Origin: Rubrivivax sp.
GTDB lineage: Bacteria > Pseudomonadota > Gammaproteobacteria > Burkholderiales > Burkholderiaceae_C
Length of the DNA stretch: 64,000 bases
Reading direction: 5' to 3'
Assembly: GCA_027484825.1 (NCBI GenBank)
Contig: JAIXSE010000035.1
Coordinates: 1 to 64,000, forward strand
The notes under the pieces were generated by a model. The model ran no database searches. It saw nothing but the letters and a program-made list of their open reading frames with translations, and was not told where the DNA came from. Position numbers and translations under genes: made by a program. Each line of letters starts with the position of its first letter. Position 1 is the stretch's first letter. Below are positions 8,953-17,441 of this stretch, piece by piece.

Positions 8953-11109
8953 TTACAGCGCGTTCATTTCCTTCAGCAGTCGGTCGGCCTTGTCCACCAC
9001 CTTCATCTGCCACAGCATGTAGCGGGCATCCAGGCAGATGCTGCGGGTGGTCTTGTCGTTGAAGACCCAGTCCGAGATCAGCGCATCCAGCGTGCCGTCA
9101 AACAGCAGGCCCACCAGTTCACCCTTGCTGTTGAGCACCGGCGAGCCGCTGTTGCCGCCCGTGGTGTCCAGCGTCGCCAGGAAGTTCACCGGCACCGAGT
9201 CCAGCGCCTTCACGCCGTACTTGTCGAAGTTGCGGGCCTTGATGGCGGCCAGTTGCTCGGCGGGGGCGTTGAATTCGCCCGTGCCGGTGTGCTTGGCCAC
9301 GATGCCGCGCAGCGTGGTGAAGGCGGTCCAGGTGGTGCCGTCCGTGCCGGGGTTGCGCCCCAGCACCTGACCGAAGCTCACCCGCAGCGTGCTGTTGGCG
9401 TCCGGATAGACGGCCTTACCGCGGCTGCCTTCGAAGGCGATGAGGGCGCGCATGGCGCCGGCATAGGCTTCCTGGATCTGGCCGCCCAGTTCCTTGTCGC
9501 GGGTCTCACGCGCTTCATCATCGGCATGCAGGGCCACGGCGGCCTTGACCATGACATCGGTGCTGGACGCGAAGTCCGCCGGCGTGCGGCCCAACCAGGC
9601 CTGACGGCCACCGGCCTCGGCCAGCTTCGACGCGGCATACAGCTCATCGACACGGGCGGTCACGGCAGCGGCATCCATGCCCTGACGCAGGCCCAGTGCC
9701 GACAGGAAAGCGGCATTGAGCTGGTCAGCCGGCTGCGCCAGATACTGGACCAGGAAGTGGCTCACCACCTTCTTGTCGGTCACGGCATCAAAGCGGCGTT
9801 CGGCGGCATCCATCGCCTGACGACGACGCAGCTGGTCACGGTCCTGATAACCGGTCTTGCGCTCGGCATCGGGCTTTTGCGACTGCAGGGCCTGCTCGTA
9901 CAGATCACGGGCCTGGTTCAGCAGGCTGGGCGTGGCGTAGCTCAGCAGGAACTCGCGACGGGTGATGGCCTGACGCTCGGCCAGCAGCCGGTCCACGTCG
10001 GCCAGCGCCGGGCCGTACTGCTCGCGGCGCTTGGCATCGGCATTGACCCAGGCCTTGAGCTCCGCATAGGCCGCCTGCTTTTGCGGCAGGATGGCAGCGT
10101 CCGCATAGCTGGCCAGTTGGCCCTGGAAGTTCTTGTAGTAGTTGCCCACGCCAGCCACGGTGTTGGCCAGCTTGATTTCGGCGTCGCGGCGGCCGGCCGT
10201 GGCTTCACGGATGGTGGCCAGTTGCTCGCCCATGGCCTTCACGCGGTTGGGCATTTCCCAGTTGAACGCGAAGTCCACTTCCGACGGCAGGCGCAGACGG
10301 TTGGTGCGGCCGGGGTAACCCGCCACCATCACGAAGTCCCGCTCGCTCAGCGGCGAGTTGGCCATCTTCAGGAAATGCTGCGGCTGATAGGGCTTGTTGT
10401 TGGCGCTGAAGTCCGCCGGCTTGCCGTCCGGGCCCACATAGGCGCGGTAGAAGCTGTAGTCGCCGGTGTGGCGCGGCCACATCCAGTTGTCGGTGTCGCC
10501 GCCGAACAGGCCCACGCCTTGCGCCGGCGCATGCACCAGACGCACGTCGCGGATCTCCAGCTGCTTGATCAGCTGGAACTGCAAGCTGCCGTAGAAGGCG
10601 TAGACGTTGCAGCGATGGCCGACGTCCTTTTCGCATTCGGCCACCAGGGCCTTCTCGTTCTTCTCGATGGCGTCCACACGGGCCTTGCCCTTCAGGGCCG
10701 CCGTCTTGGCATCGATGACCTGGTTCGTGACGTCCGTCAGCGCCACCGTGACCAGCACGCGGCTGCCCGGCGCGGCGGGCAGTTCATCCTTGAGCGTCGG
10801 TGCGAGGAAACCGTTCTTCAGCAGGTCCCGCTCCGGCGTGGAGTTGAACTGGATGCTGCCGTAGGCGCAGTGGTGGTTGGTGACCACCAGACCTTGCGGC
10901 GACACGAAGGAAGCGGTGCAGCCGCCCAGACTCACCACCGCCCCCATCGGATAACCGATGGGCGTGGACAGGCGCGCCGGATCGATAGCCAGACCGGCCA
11001 CCTTCAGATCCTTGGCCACCTGCGGCAGTTGCTGCGGCATCCACATGCCTTCGTGGGCTTGTGCGCTCACCGCGCCCAGAGCCAGTGCGGCCCAGATCAG
11101 ACGTTTCAT
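8953..11109 (-). CDS. S46 family dipeptidyl-peptidase (DPP7/DPP11 type)
   Basis: A 718-residue exported serine peptidase that removes dipeptides from peptide N-termini, probably in the periplasm. A Sec signal peptide (MKRLIWAALALGAVSAQA) ends before HEGMW. The trypsin-like fold shows the catalytic histidine in VVTNHHCAYG (about residue 76) and the nucleophile in TGGNSGSPVLN near the C-terminus. The inserted alpha-helical domain occupies the middle. Near the S1 pocket the sequence reads LLFDGTLD; a glycine here is associated with DPP7-like preference for non-acidic residues, an inference from memory of the family. It is monocistronic, with a strong terminator downstream. Confidence 0.93.
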   Translation of the reverse strand: MKRLIWAALALGAVSAQAHEGMWMPQQLPQVAKDLKVAGLAIDPARLSTPIGYPMGAVVSLGGCTASFVSPQGLVVTNHHCAYGSIQFNSTPERDLLKNGFLAPTLKDELPAAPGSRVLVTVALTDVTNQVIDAKTAALKGKARVDAIEKNEKALVAECEKDVGHRCNVYAFYGSLQFQLIKQLEIRDVRLVHAPAQGVGLFGGDTDNWMWPRHTGDYSFYRAYVGPDGKPADFSANNKPYQPQHFLKMANSPLSERDFVMVAGYPGRTNRLRLPSEVDFAFNWEMPNRVKAMGEQLATIREATAGRRDAEIKLANTVAGVGNYYKNFQGQLASYADAAILPQKQAAYAELKAWVNADAKRREQYGPALADVDRLLAERQAITRREFLLSYATPSLLNQARDLYEQALQSQKPDAERKTGYQDRDQLRRRQAMDAAERRFDAVTDKKVVSHFLVQYLAQPADQLNAAFLSALGLRQGMDAAAVTARVDELYAASKLAEAGGRQAWLGRTPADFASSTDVMVKAAVALHADDEARETRDKELGGQIQEAYAGAMRALIAFEGSRGKAVYPDANSTLRVSFGQVLGRNPGTDGTTWTAFTTLRGIVAKHTGTGEFNAPAEQLAAIKARNFDKYGVKALDSVPVNFLATLDTTGGNSGSPVLNSKGELVGLLFDGTLDALISDWVFNDKTTRSICLDARYMLWQMKVVDKADRLLKEMNAL

Positions 11110-11324
11110 GCAGGACTCCTGTCCAGACGGAATTTTGTGAAGGGCGCAACCTTACACGACCCCAGGCCCCCTGACCCCGTGCGGTTGGACACCCCCCGAA
11201 CAACGGGAGTGCGCACGCGGGCGGCAAAACAACGCCAAACATGTCACACCTAGGGATTTCCCCTGTACTGACAGCAAACTTACAATGCGCGACCGCAGTC
11301 ACCTTCCGTTGTCCAGGAGCCCCC

Positions 11325-11588
11325 ATGACCCTTCAACAGCTCAGTCAAGTCAAGCGCTGGATGGTCATGCACAGTGGCCGCCACCCGGTGGAACTGGCGG
11401 TGTGGAACGTGGTGCTCACGCTTTGGATGCTGGGCTTCATGGGCGTGCCCGGCGTGCTGCTGATCAAGGCCTGGATGGCCTTGCCGCTGTGCTTCGGCGC
11501 CTGGATGCTGCCGATGGCCTACACCGGCAGCCGTCGTCGCCTGCATCAGAAGGGCCGTTTGCGCTGCGACTGGTTGACGGCGCTCTGA
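11325..11588 (+). CDS. Small two-helix membrane protein (87 aa)
   Basis: Starts at the ATG at 11325 behind a CAGGAG ribosome site. Two hydrophobic segments (roughly residues 25-45 and 48-65) flank the short PGVLL turn, and both ends are basic, suggesting an inner-membrane hairpin protein. It is divergent from the S46 peptidase and convergent with the TPR gene. I do not recognise a named family. Confidence 0.65.
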   Translation: MTLQQLSQVKRWMVMHSGRHPVELAVWNVVLTLWMLGFMGVPGVLLIKAWMALPLCFGAWMLPMAYTGSRRRLHQKGRLRCDWLTAL

Positions 11589-11645
11589 CAACGGTCCGAC
11601 TGCGCTCTGACCGCACCCTGACCGTGCCAGGCGGCGCGGCCTGCC

Positions 11646-12392
11646 TCACCCCGGCTTGCGTGCCGCGCGCAGACGGCGCATGACCGGCTCATTCAGCTGA
11701 CGCGTCAGTTGATTCCATTTGGCGCTGACTTTGTCGATGCGGGCCAGCAGTGGATCCGCAGTGGCCGTGTCACCGATCTTCAGCGCCCACATCGCATATT
11801 CCGCCCACACTTCCACGCTGCCGAAGCGCTCGCTGGCGGACTCGAATTCCGCCCGGGCGGCCGCTTCCTGCCCCAAGGCGCCCAGGCTGCGCGCCGCCAG
11901 CAGGGCCACGGCCTCTGGTCGGAAGCTGGACTGCTCCGCGCGGATGCTCTGCACATGCTCCCAGGCCTTGCCGGGATTGCCGGCTTCCAGGAACGCGCGC
12001 GCGGCGCCAAGCCGAATGTCCAGGTCCTTGGCGAAGGGGCCCTGCAGACAGGCTTGATACCGCTCAGCGGCCTGCGCCGCGTCTCCGGCGTCCAGCAGGG
12101 CTGCGGCCAGGCGCATCTGATTCTGGGCGGTGGGGGTCTCTTCAAACGCCGCGTGGGCTTCGCGCAGTTCACGTCCCGGGTCCATGGCACGGGCGGCGGA
12201 CCGCACCGCGCGACGGGCGCTCCGCTCCAGCCGTGAATGCGGCAGCACGATGACGAACAGGTAGACCAGGCTGCCCAGCAGCGGGAACGAGAACAGAATG
12301 ATCAGCCAGTAAAGCTGCTGACCATTGCGCACGACGTGCACGGCGCAGAACAGCGCCAAGAGAATATGAAATCCAATTCCGACGAAGGGCAT
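11646..12392 (-). CDS. Membrane-anchored TPR protein
   Basis: A 248-residue protein starting MPFVGIGFHILLALF. It has two N-terminal membrane helices (residues about 4-20 and 27-48, ending YLFVIVLP) resembling the phospholipase D nuclease N-terminal membrane module. A cytoplasmic helical region follows with tetratricopeptide-like repeats (AALLDAGDAAQAAERYQACL, ARAFLEAGNPGKAWEHV, ARSLGALGQEAAARAEFE). The ATG at 12392 places the first helix at the N-terminus; an in-frame ATG at 12449 adds 19 polar residues. It is likely a scaffold protein; the partner is unknown. Confidence 0.72.
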   Translation of the reverse strand: MPFVGIGFHILLALFCAVHVVRNGQQLYWLIILFSFPLLGSLVYLFVIVLPHSRLERSARRAVRSAARAMDPGRELREAHAAFEETPTAQNQMRLAAALLDAGDAAQAAERYQACLQGPFAKDLDIRLGAARAFLEAGNPGKAWEHVQSIRAEQSSFRPEAVALLAARSLGALGQEAAARAEFESASERFGSVEVWAEYAMWALKIGDTATADPLLARIDKVSAKWNQLTRQLNEPVMRRLRAARKPG

Positions 12393-12584
12393 CGCCGCCT
12401 CCCTGCCAATGGCTGATTGCTGATGGGCCGATTTGTTGGTGACGGTCACCAGGACCGTGGTTCAGGCAGTGCTCTTGCAGGACTGCTCAGGAACCGGGGG
12501 CATATTGTGGCGGGGTTGGTGGCGGGGTTGGCGACAGCTTGGATGTGACGTTGTAACGGCGTCGCACTGGACGGTGCCCCGCGG

Positions 12585-13679
12585 TCACCGCTTCTGATAG
12601 ACGCGGACGTACTCCACCTCAAACGTCCGCGGCAGGACGGCCGGGTCCACCCAACCGGCCATCTCGCCGCCGATCGCCAGGTTCAGCAGCAGGTACTGCG
12701 GTTTGTTGAACGGCCACGCAGCGGTGCCCGTGCCCTTGTTGGCGTAGGTGTGGAACGGCTTGCCATCCACCGCAAAGACGATGCTGTCCGCCGTCCAGGT
12801 GGCCTGGTAGTTGTGGAAGGCCGAGCAGGCATCCGGCAGCTTGAGCTCAGCGCCGTTGCCACTGGTGCCTGCTGTGGAGCGGGTGTGGATGGTGGAGGAC
12901 ACCGTGTCGGGGTACATGCCGACATGCTCCATGATGTCGATTTCCCCGCTGTCGGGCCAGGTGTCGGCGGTGCCGAGCATCCAGATGGCTGGCCATGTGC
13001 CTTGCCCGCAGGGCATCTTGGCGCGAATCTCGAAGAAGCCGTAAGTCCAGCTGGCCTTGCCACGTGTGATCAGCCGCGCAGAGGTGTAGATCTGGCCGCC
13101 CCAGTCGGGCTCGGCGCTGAGCGATGCCTTGCGCGCGGTGATCAGGAGCTTGCCGTCTTGCTGGCGTGAGTAGTCGGTCTTGGCGACTGCGTAGTACTGC
13201 TCTTCATTGTTGTACCAGCCGGTGCGATTGGCTTCGGTGTCGTAGACCCATTTGGTGGCGTCAGGGAGACCGGAGCCGCTGAACTCGTCGTTCCACACGA
13301 GTGTGTAGCCCGCAGGGACGTCGGCGGAGTGCTGGATGGCTGGAGGGTTCGGTGCGGGTGCGGGTGCGGGTGCGGGTGAGGGTGCGGGTGCAGGGGTCGG
13401 CGCTGGAGCCGGTGCTGGGGAAGGTGCAGGTGCAGGCGCTGGCGCTGGCGCTGGTGCTGGCGCGGGTGCAGGTGTCGGTGCTGGAGAAGGTGCAGGGGCT
13501 GGCGCGGGCGCTGGCGAAGGTGCGGGCGCTGGCGAGGGTGCGGGGGCGGGCGCTGGAACTGGTGCCGGTGCGGGAGCATTGCCCACCGGCCGCTGTGGAT
13601 CGGTGGAATCGTTGTTGCCCCCGCCACAGGCCACCAGTATCAGGCAGGCGAGGAGAGAGGCACATTGCTTGGAGTCCAT
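12585..13679 (-). CDS. GH16 endo-beta-glucanase lipoprotein
   Basis: A 364-residue secreted glycoside hydrolase. The lipoprotein signal CLILVACGGG puts the lipobox cysteine at about residue 18. A Pro-Ala-Ser linker of about 75 residues follows, then a GH16 beta-jelly-roll domain from about residue 120 (YTLVWNDEFSGSGLP). Its catalytic motif EIDIME is in SGEIDIMEHVG, with nucleophile and acid/base glutamates four residues apart. The substrate is probably a beta-1,3 or mixed-linkage glucan (laminarinase-like), but the specificity cannot be read with certainty. The long flexible linker would hold the enzyme away from the outer membrane. Confidence 0.92.
   Translation of the reverse strand: MDSKQCASLLACLILVACGGGNNDSTDPQRPVGNAPAPAPVPAPAPAPSPAPAPSPAPAPAPAPSPAPTPAPAPAPAPAPAPAPAPSPAPAPAPTPAPAPSPAPAPAPAPNPPAIQHSADVPAGYTLVWNDEFSGSGLPDATKWVYDTEANRTGWYNNEEQYYAVAKTDYSRQQDGKLLITARKASLSAEPDWGGQIYTSARLITRGKASWTYGFFEIRAKMPCGQGTWPAIWMLGTADTWPDSGEIDIMEHVGMYPDTVSSTIHTRSTAGTSGNGAELKLPDACSAFHNYQATWTADSIVFAVDGKPFHTYANKGTGTAAWPFNKPQYLLLNLAIGGEMAGWVDPAVLPRTFEVEYVRVYQKR
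13350..13584. repeat. Low-complexity Pro-Ala(-Ser) linker repeat
   Basis: Degenerate six-base GGTGCG/GGCGCT-type repeats within the GH16 gene, encoding alternating Pro-Ala with occasional Ser or Val. They form the linker between lipobox and catalytic domain. Confidence 0.85.
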
Positions 13680-14022
13680 GGTCGTCCGTTGTTGATCCCT
13701 GACTGCATGCCTGGCGCAAGCGGTTGAGCGTCAGTATCAAAGGCCCGGGTCGACGGGCTGTCATCAGATGTATCGGATGGGCGTGGCCCAGGATGTTGAT
13801 ACGCAAAGCCTGGCGGCGGCATCACAGCGCTTGCCTGACCGGCTTTGCAGGCAAGGCCCGCCCCGCCTCGAGGCTCTGCATCCCGTTACCTTCCGGGTGA
13901 GGCGGAAACACAGGCGAATGCAAAGAGAAAAGGCCCTCCCGGGCCTCATTCAAATCATGGGATGCAGCGGGGTGGCCCCACTGACGCGGATGGACACTCC
14001 ACCCGCTGACGCCAACCGTCCG
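13680..14022. other. Intergenic region, 343 bases
   Basis: Lies between the start of the GH16 gene and the stop of the 101-residue gene, both on the minus strand. It holds a probable terminator hairpin at 13931-13946 and presumably the GH16 promoter, which I cannot place. The ORFs crossing it have no recognisable product. Confidence 0.6.
13931..13946 (-). terminator. Probable terminator after the 101-aa gene
   Basis: On the minus strand AGGCCC, a four-base loop and GGGCCT are followed by TTTCTCTTT. The stem is short but GC-rich and lies about 75 bases past the stop of the gene at 14023-14328. Confidence 0.5.
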
Positions 14023-14328
14023 TCAGTGCGCCAGACCGATCCACTCGCCCCGGCGCTGAAAGCTGTCGAAGATCCGCTGGGCCAGATCGCGCAGCGTATC
14101 GTCGCCACGGGCGTAGGCGCAGGCCAGTCGGTCCAGCGCATAGCTGCGGTCATAGACCATGCGGGTGGCCTGCAGCTTCAGACCTTGTTCGGTCATCAAG
14201 GCTTCCAGCTGCCAGAGGTCGTCCATGGCGGTGGGACCGGCCACCGTCAGACCCAGATCCGGCACCCAGCCATAGGCGCCGTGGGCTGATTCGGGCAGCA
14301 GATGGGGCGGAATGTGGGTGGCTTGCAT
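14023..14328 (-). CDS. Hypothetical protein (101 aa)
   Basis: Begins MQATHIPPHLLPESAHG. It is a soluble, mostly helical small protein with no signal, membrane segment or recognised motif. The C-terminal half (DDTLRDLAQRIFDSFQRRGEW) looks amphipathic. It stands on the same strand as, and about 250 bases after, the dCMP deaminase gene, and is followed by a possible terminator. Codon use resembles its neighbours, so it is probably real. Confidence 0.55.
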   Translation of the reverse strand: MQATHIPPHLLPESAHGAYGWVPDLGLTVAGPTAMDDLWQLEALMTEQGLKLQATRMVYDRSYALDRLACAYARGDDTLRDLAQRIFDSFQRRGEWIGLAH

Positions 14329-14575
14329 GGCGGGCCTCGATGAATCCGGAGGAACAGGTCGCCATGATGCGCGGGCCGGTCGCCAAACTTGAGCCGGAAA
14401 AGCGGGGGAAACACCCGCCAGTTCGAGGCTTCACCCCAGCCACTGCCAACACCGCTGGCTTCAACGCAGCAGGCCCACTCATGCCGCTGCACCGCTGCGC
14501 CGCTAACCCGCTACGCCGCCCGGCATCCACGCACCCCGCTGCGCGATTCGATGCGCGGAGCGTCGCCCCGCAGGA

Positions 14576-15097
14576 TCAACGCTCCGGCTTGGCGATGAAG
14601 ATGGAGAGTTCCTGGCACCAGGTGGCCGCCCGCATCTCCATCTCCTGCAGCGCCTGCACCTCGATCTTGGCGTCCCGAAGCATCTTGGCCGACGCTTCAT
14701 TCAGCGCCACCTGATGGCTCTTCTTCTCCAAAAACACCACCCGCTGAATGCCCACCTGGATGATGGACTGCACACAGCGCGGGCACGGGTACTGCGTCGT
14801 GTAGATGGTGCTGCCGGTCAGGGGGAGCACCACGCAGTTGAGGATGGCATTGACCTCGGCATGCACGATGTAGCTGTGACGCGAGTGCAGCGGGTCGTTG
14901 TCGTCGTCCGACCAGTAGGTGGGGTCGTTGTCGTCACAGCCGCGCGGCAGGCCGTTGTAGCCCACCCCGACGATCTTGTAGTCCGCACTGGCGATGCAGG
15001 CGCCGTTGCGTTTGCGGCTGTCCTTGGACCGGGCACTGGCCAGCAGGGCCACGCCCATGAACATCGAATGCCAGTCGATCAGCGGCCGGTTGTCCAT
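14576..15097 (-). CDS. dCMP deaminase family protein
   Basis: A 173-residue zinc-dependent deaminase, expected to convert dCMP to dUMP for dTTP synthesis. The zinc site is in two parts: HAEVNAI with the proton-shuttling glutamate, and PCPRC with the two cysteines. The upstream stretch GACIASADYKIVGVGYNGLPRGCDD is typical of deoxycytidylate deaminases (ComEB-like), including the extra zinc-binding region. Its start is one base past the rnhA stop (TGACATG arrangement), so translation is likely coupled. In many relatives dnaQ follows rnhA; here this deaminase takes that place. Confidence 0.9.
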   Translation of the reverse strand: MDNRPLIDWHSMFMGVALLASARSKDSRKRNGACIASADYKIVGVGYNGLPRGCDDNDPTYWSDDDNDPLHSRHSYIVHAEVNAILNCVVLPLTGSTIYTTQYPCPRCVQSIIQVGIQRVVFLEKKSHQVALNEASAKMLRDAKIEVQALQEMEMRAATWCQELSIFIAKPER

Positions 15098-15098
15098 G

Positions 15099-15575
15099 TC
15101 ATCGCCCCGCCATGGTCACGCCCTTGTTGGCCAGGGCGTCTGCGCGTTCATTGCCGGGGTCGCCTGCATGGCCCTTCACCCAGCGCCATTCCACCTGATG
15201 CAGCTTGCGCAGCGCGTCCAGCCGCTGCCAGAGCTCAGCGTTCTTGACGGGCTTGCCGTCGGCCGTCTTCCAGCCGCGGCGCTGCCAGCCGCTGATCCAT
15301 TCGGTCATGCCTTTGCGAACATATTCGCTGTCGGTGTAGATGACGATGTTGCAGCTGCGCTTGAGCGAGCTGAGCGCCTCGATGACGGCGGTCAGCTCCA
15401 TGCGGTTGTTGGTGGTGTTGGATTCGCCGCCGCACAGTTCCTTCTCATGCCCGCCGCTGCTCAGCCAGGCCCCCCAGCCTCCCGGGCCGGGATTGCCCTT
15501 GCAGGCGCCGTCGGTATAGATGACAACGCTCGGTTTGCTGATGCGGGGCGCCGCTGGCGCGGAAACTTCGGTCAT
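15099..15575 (-). CDS. rnhA: Ribonuclease HI
   Basis: A 158-residue enzyme that degrades the RNA strand of RNA-DNA hybrids. Catalytic carboxylates are in [36 protein letters not shown] and [10 protein letters not shown], so the DEDD set is complete. [11 protein letters not shown] supplies the flexible histidine. Length matches E. coli RNase HI (155). The ATG at 15575 was chosen; an in-frame GTG at 15593 is possible. It is placed between a methyltransferase and the dCMP deaminase on the same strand. Confidence 0.96.
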   Translation of the reverse strand: MTEVSAPAAPRISKPSVVIYTDGACKGNPGPGGWGAWLSSGGHEKELCGGESNTTNNRMELTAVIEALSSLKRSCNIVIYTDSEYVRKGMTEWISGWQRRGWKTADGKPVKNAELWQRLDALRKLHQVEWRWVKGHAGDPGNERADALANKGVTMAGR

Positions 15576-15626
15576 GGTGATCTGATTCTGCACTTCAAAA
15601 AGACGGACCCGGACGGGCCGCTGGAA

Positions 15627-16637
15627 TTACCGATGGGGCGGGTGTTCAGGCCCCGCATGGAACTGTCGATGGGGCTGCTGATTCAGGGCCACCGCCGGTG
15701 CCGCCTTCGGCGCGCGGCTCTTCTTCTTGGCCAAGCCAATCAGCCGCATGCCATGCACCCGTTTGACGGCCACCACCCCATACAGGGCGCCCAGCACCGT
15801 CCACCACTTGCTCCCGGGCTTTTCGATCCACTGCCACCGATCCAGCCAGGCTTGCGTGATCAATGGCGGCCGATAACAACCAAAAGCGGCGCGTTCGACA
15901 TCAAATGACAACAAGCGCAACCAGTCCCGCAAACGCCAATAGCCGATGTATTCGCCTTCATCCGGCAGGAACAAACGCGGCGGACGGGTCTGCCCGTGAT
16001 GCGTACGCTGGAACATGCGGCCGTTCACCCGGGCCAGATTCTGCCTCAGTGCCCAAAGGCTGGCCGGGTTGAGCCCCAGAATGACCACCCGCCCCTCCGG
16101 ACGCAGCACCCGCTCCACTTCCCGCAGCACGCGGTGCGGGTTGCCGGTGAGCTCCAGGGTGTGCGGAAGAACGACAAGATCGAGGCTGTTCGCTTCAAAT
16201 GGCAGCGCATCAAACTCACAATAGAGCGCAGCAGCGGCGGGGGGCGGTAGTGGCCGCGGTTCGGGCAGTACGTTCAGCGGCATCACTCCGCTTTGCGCCA
16301 ACACGGAGGCGACCGCGGGGTCATACGAAGAACCGTGCAACGAACCCTGGCCGGAACCCTGTGCGGGGTCTGGCGCCGGGACATGGTCCATCACCAGCCA
16401 GCGATGCGGCATGCGGTTCGCCCGCAAGCCCTCCAGCTGGGGTAGACCCAGCTGCATGGCGTGGAAGCCGAAGAGATCGACCACCGCCTTATCGATGAAG
16501 GATTGTTCCCAGGCCAGCAGGTATTGGCCGGGGGGCGTCCGCAGCCATGCTGCCAGCTCCTCGGCCGCCAGCCCGGGAACGGGCAGCACCGACTCTACAA
16601 TCGGCGCCGGGTCATCGTCCTGGCTCGCTTTCGTCAT
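15627..16637 (-). CDS. Class I SAM-dependent methyltransferase
   Basis: A 336-residue protein with a Methyltransf_11-like core in its middle: ALYCEFDALPFEANSLDLVVL, HTLELTGNPHRVLREVERVL and the RPEGRVVILGLNP strand-turn. The N-terminal 100 residues are family-specific and a basic C-terminus (LAKKKSRAPKAA) ends it. The ATG at 16637 (MTKASQDD) was chosen over an in-frame start at 16703, which would overlap gloB. It is divergent from gloB with only 12 bases between starts and precedes rnhA, a common betaproteobacterial arrangement. The substrate is unknown. Confidence 0.85.
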   Translation of the reverse strand: MTKASQDDDPAPIVESVLPVPGLAAEELAAWLRTPPGQYLLAWEQSFIDKAVVDLFGFHAMQLGLPQLEGLRANRMPHRWLVMDHVPAPDPAQGSGQGSLHGSSYDPAVASVLAQSGVMPLNVLPEPRPLPPPAAAALYCEFDALPFEANSLDLVVLPHTLELTGNPHRVLREVERVLRPEGRVVILGLNPASLWALRQNLARVNGRMFQRTHHGQTRPPRLFLPDEGEYIGYWRLRDWLRLLSFDVERAAFGCYRPPLITQAWLDRWQWIEKPGSKWWTVLGALYGVVAVKRVHGMRLIGLAKKKSRAPKAAPAVALNQQPHRQFHAGPEHPPHR

Positions 16638-16649
16638 TGCTTGGACCGC

Positions 16650-17441
16650 ATGGAACTGATTGCCCTTCCTGCCTTCACCGACAACTACATCTGGCTGCTG
16701 CACAACGGCAGGCAGGCGCTTGTCGTGGACCCGGGAGAAGCGTCTCCGGTGAAGGAGGCGCTGAACGCCCGGGGACTTCAGCTTCAGGGCATTCTAGTGA
16801 CGCACCACCATGGCGATCATGTCGGTGGCCTGTCAGAACTGACGGAAATCCTGGCACCGACCGGCAAGGTCTGGGGCCCGGCCCACGAGAAAATGCCGGT
16901 CCCTGTCCAACCCTTGCAGGGCAACGACCACTTCGAGTTGTTAGGACTCCCCATTGAAGTGGTCGATGTGCCAGGCCACACCGCCGGCCACATCGCCTTC
17001 TACCTGCCGGCAACGGCGCAAGGCCCGTTGAGCGCCCCCATCCTGTTCTGCGGCGACACCCTGTTTTCTGCGGGCTGTGGCCGACTGTTTGAGGGCACGG
17101 CTGCGCAAATGTACGAATCGTTGAGCCAGCTCAGTGCACTACCGGGCAACACACAAGTGTGCTGCGCCCACGAATACACCTTGTCCAACCTCCGATTCGC
17201 CCGCGCAGTCGAGCCCGGCAACGACGCCATCGTGCAGCACGAGGCCTGGTGCCAGTCCGAACGCGCCCGGCACCTGCCCACCCTGCCCTCCACCATCGCC
17301 CTGGAGCAGCAGATCAACCCCTTCCTGCGTTGCAGCCAGACCGCCGTCCGGCAGGCGGCGCAACACTTCGATCCGCGCGTCGGCCCTGAACCCGCATCGG
17401 TGCTCGCCGCTCTGCGCCAATGGAAGAACGAATTCCGATGA
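16650..17441 (+). CDS. gloB: Hydroxyacylglutathione hydrolase (glyoxalase II)
   Basis: A 263-residue metallo-beta-lactamase-fold enzyme that hydrolyses S-D-lactoylglutathione in methylglyoxal detoxification. Metal ligands are visible in LVTHHHGDHVGG, VPGHTAGH, FCGDTLFSAGCGR and CAHEYT. The C-terminal helical glutathione-binding domain contains LPSTIALEQQINPFLR. The ATG at 16650 (MELIALPAFTDNYIW) matches the family start. Its TGA stop overlaps the ATG of mltD, so the two are translationally coupled. Confidence 0.96.
   Translation: MELIALPAFTDNYIWLLHNGRQALVVDPGEASPVKEALNARGLQLQGILVTHHHGDHVGGLSELTEILAPTGKVWGPAHEKMPVPVQPLQGNDHFELLGLPIEVVDVPGHTAGHIAFYLPATAQGPLSAPILFCGDTLFSAGCGRLFEGTAAQMYESLSQLSALPGNTQVCCAHEYTLSNLRFARAVEPGNDAIVQHEAWCQSERARHLPTLPSTIALEQQINPFLRCSQTAVRQAAQHFDPRVGPEPASVLAALRQWKNEFR

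Noticed and set aside
8917-11253. 778-residue plus-strand frame opposite the S46 peptidase
   Set aside because: It is the antisense shadow of a gene with a signal peptide, catalytic motifs and terminator; its translation is His/Gly/Arg-rich without domains.
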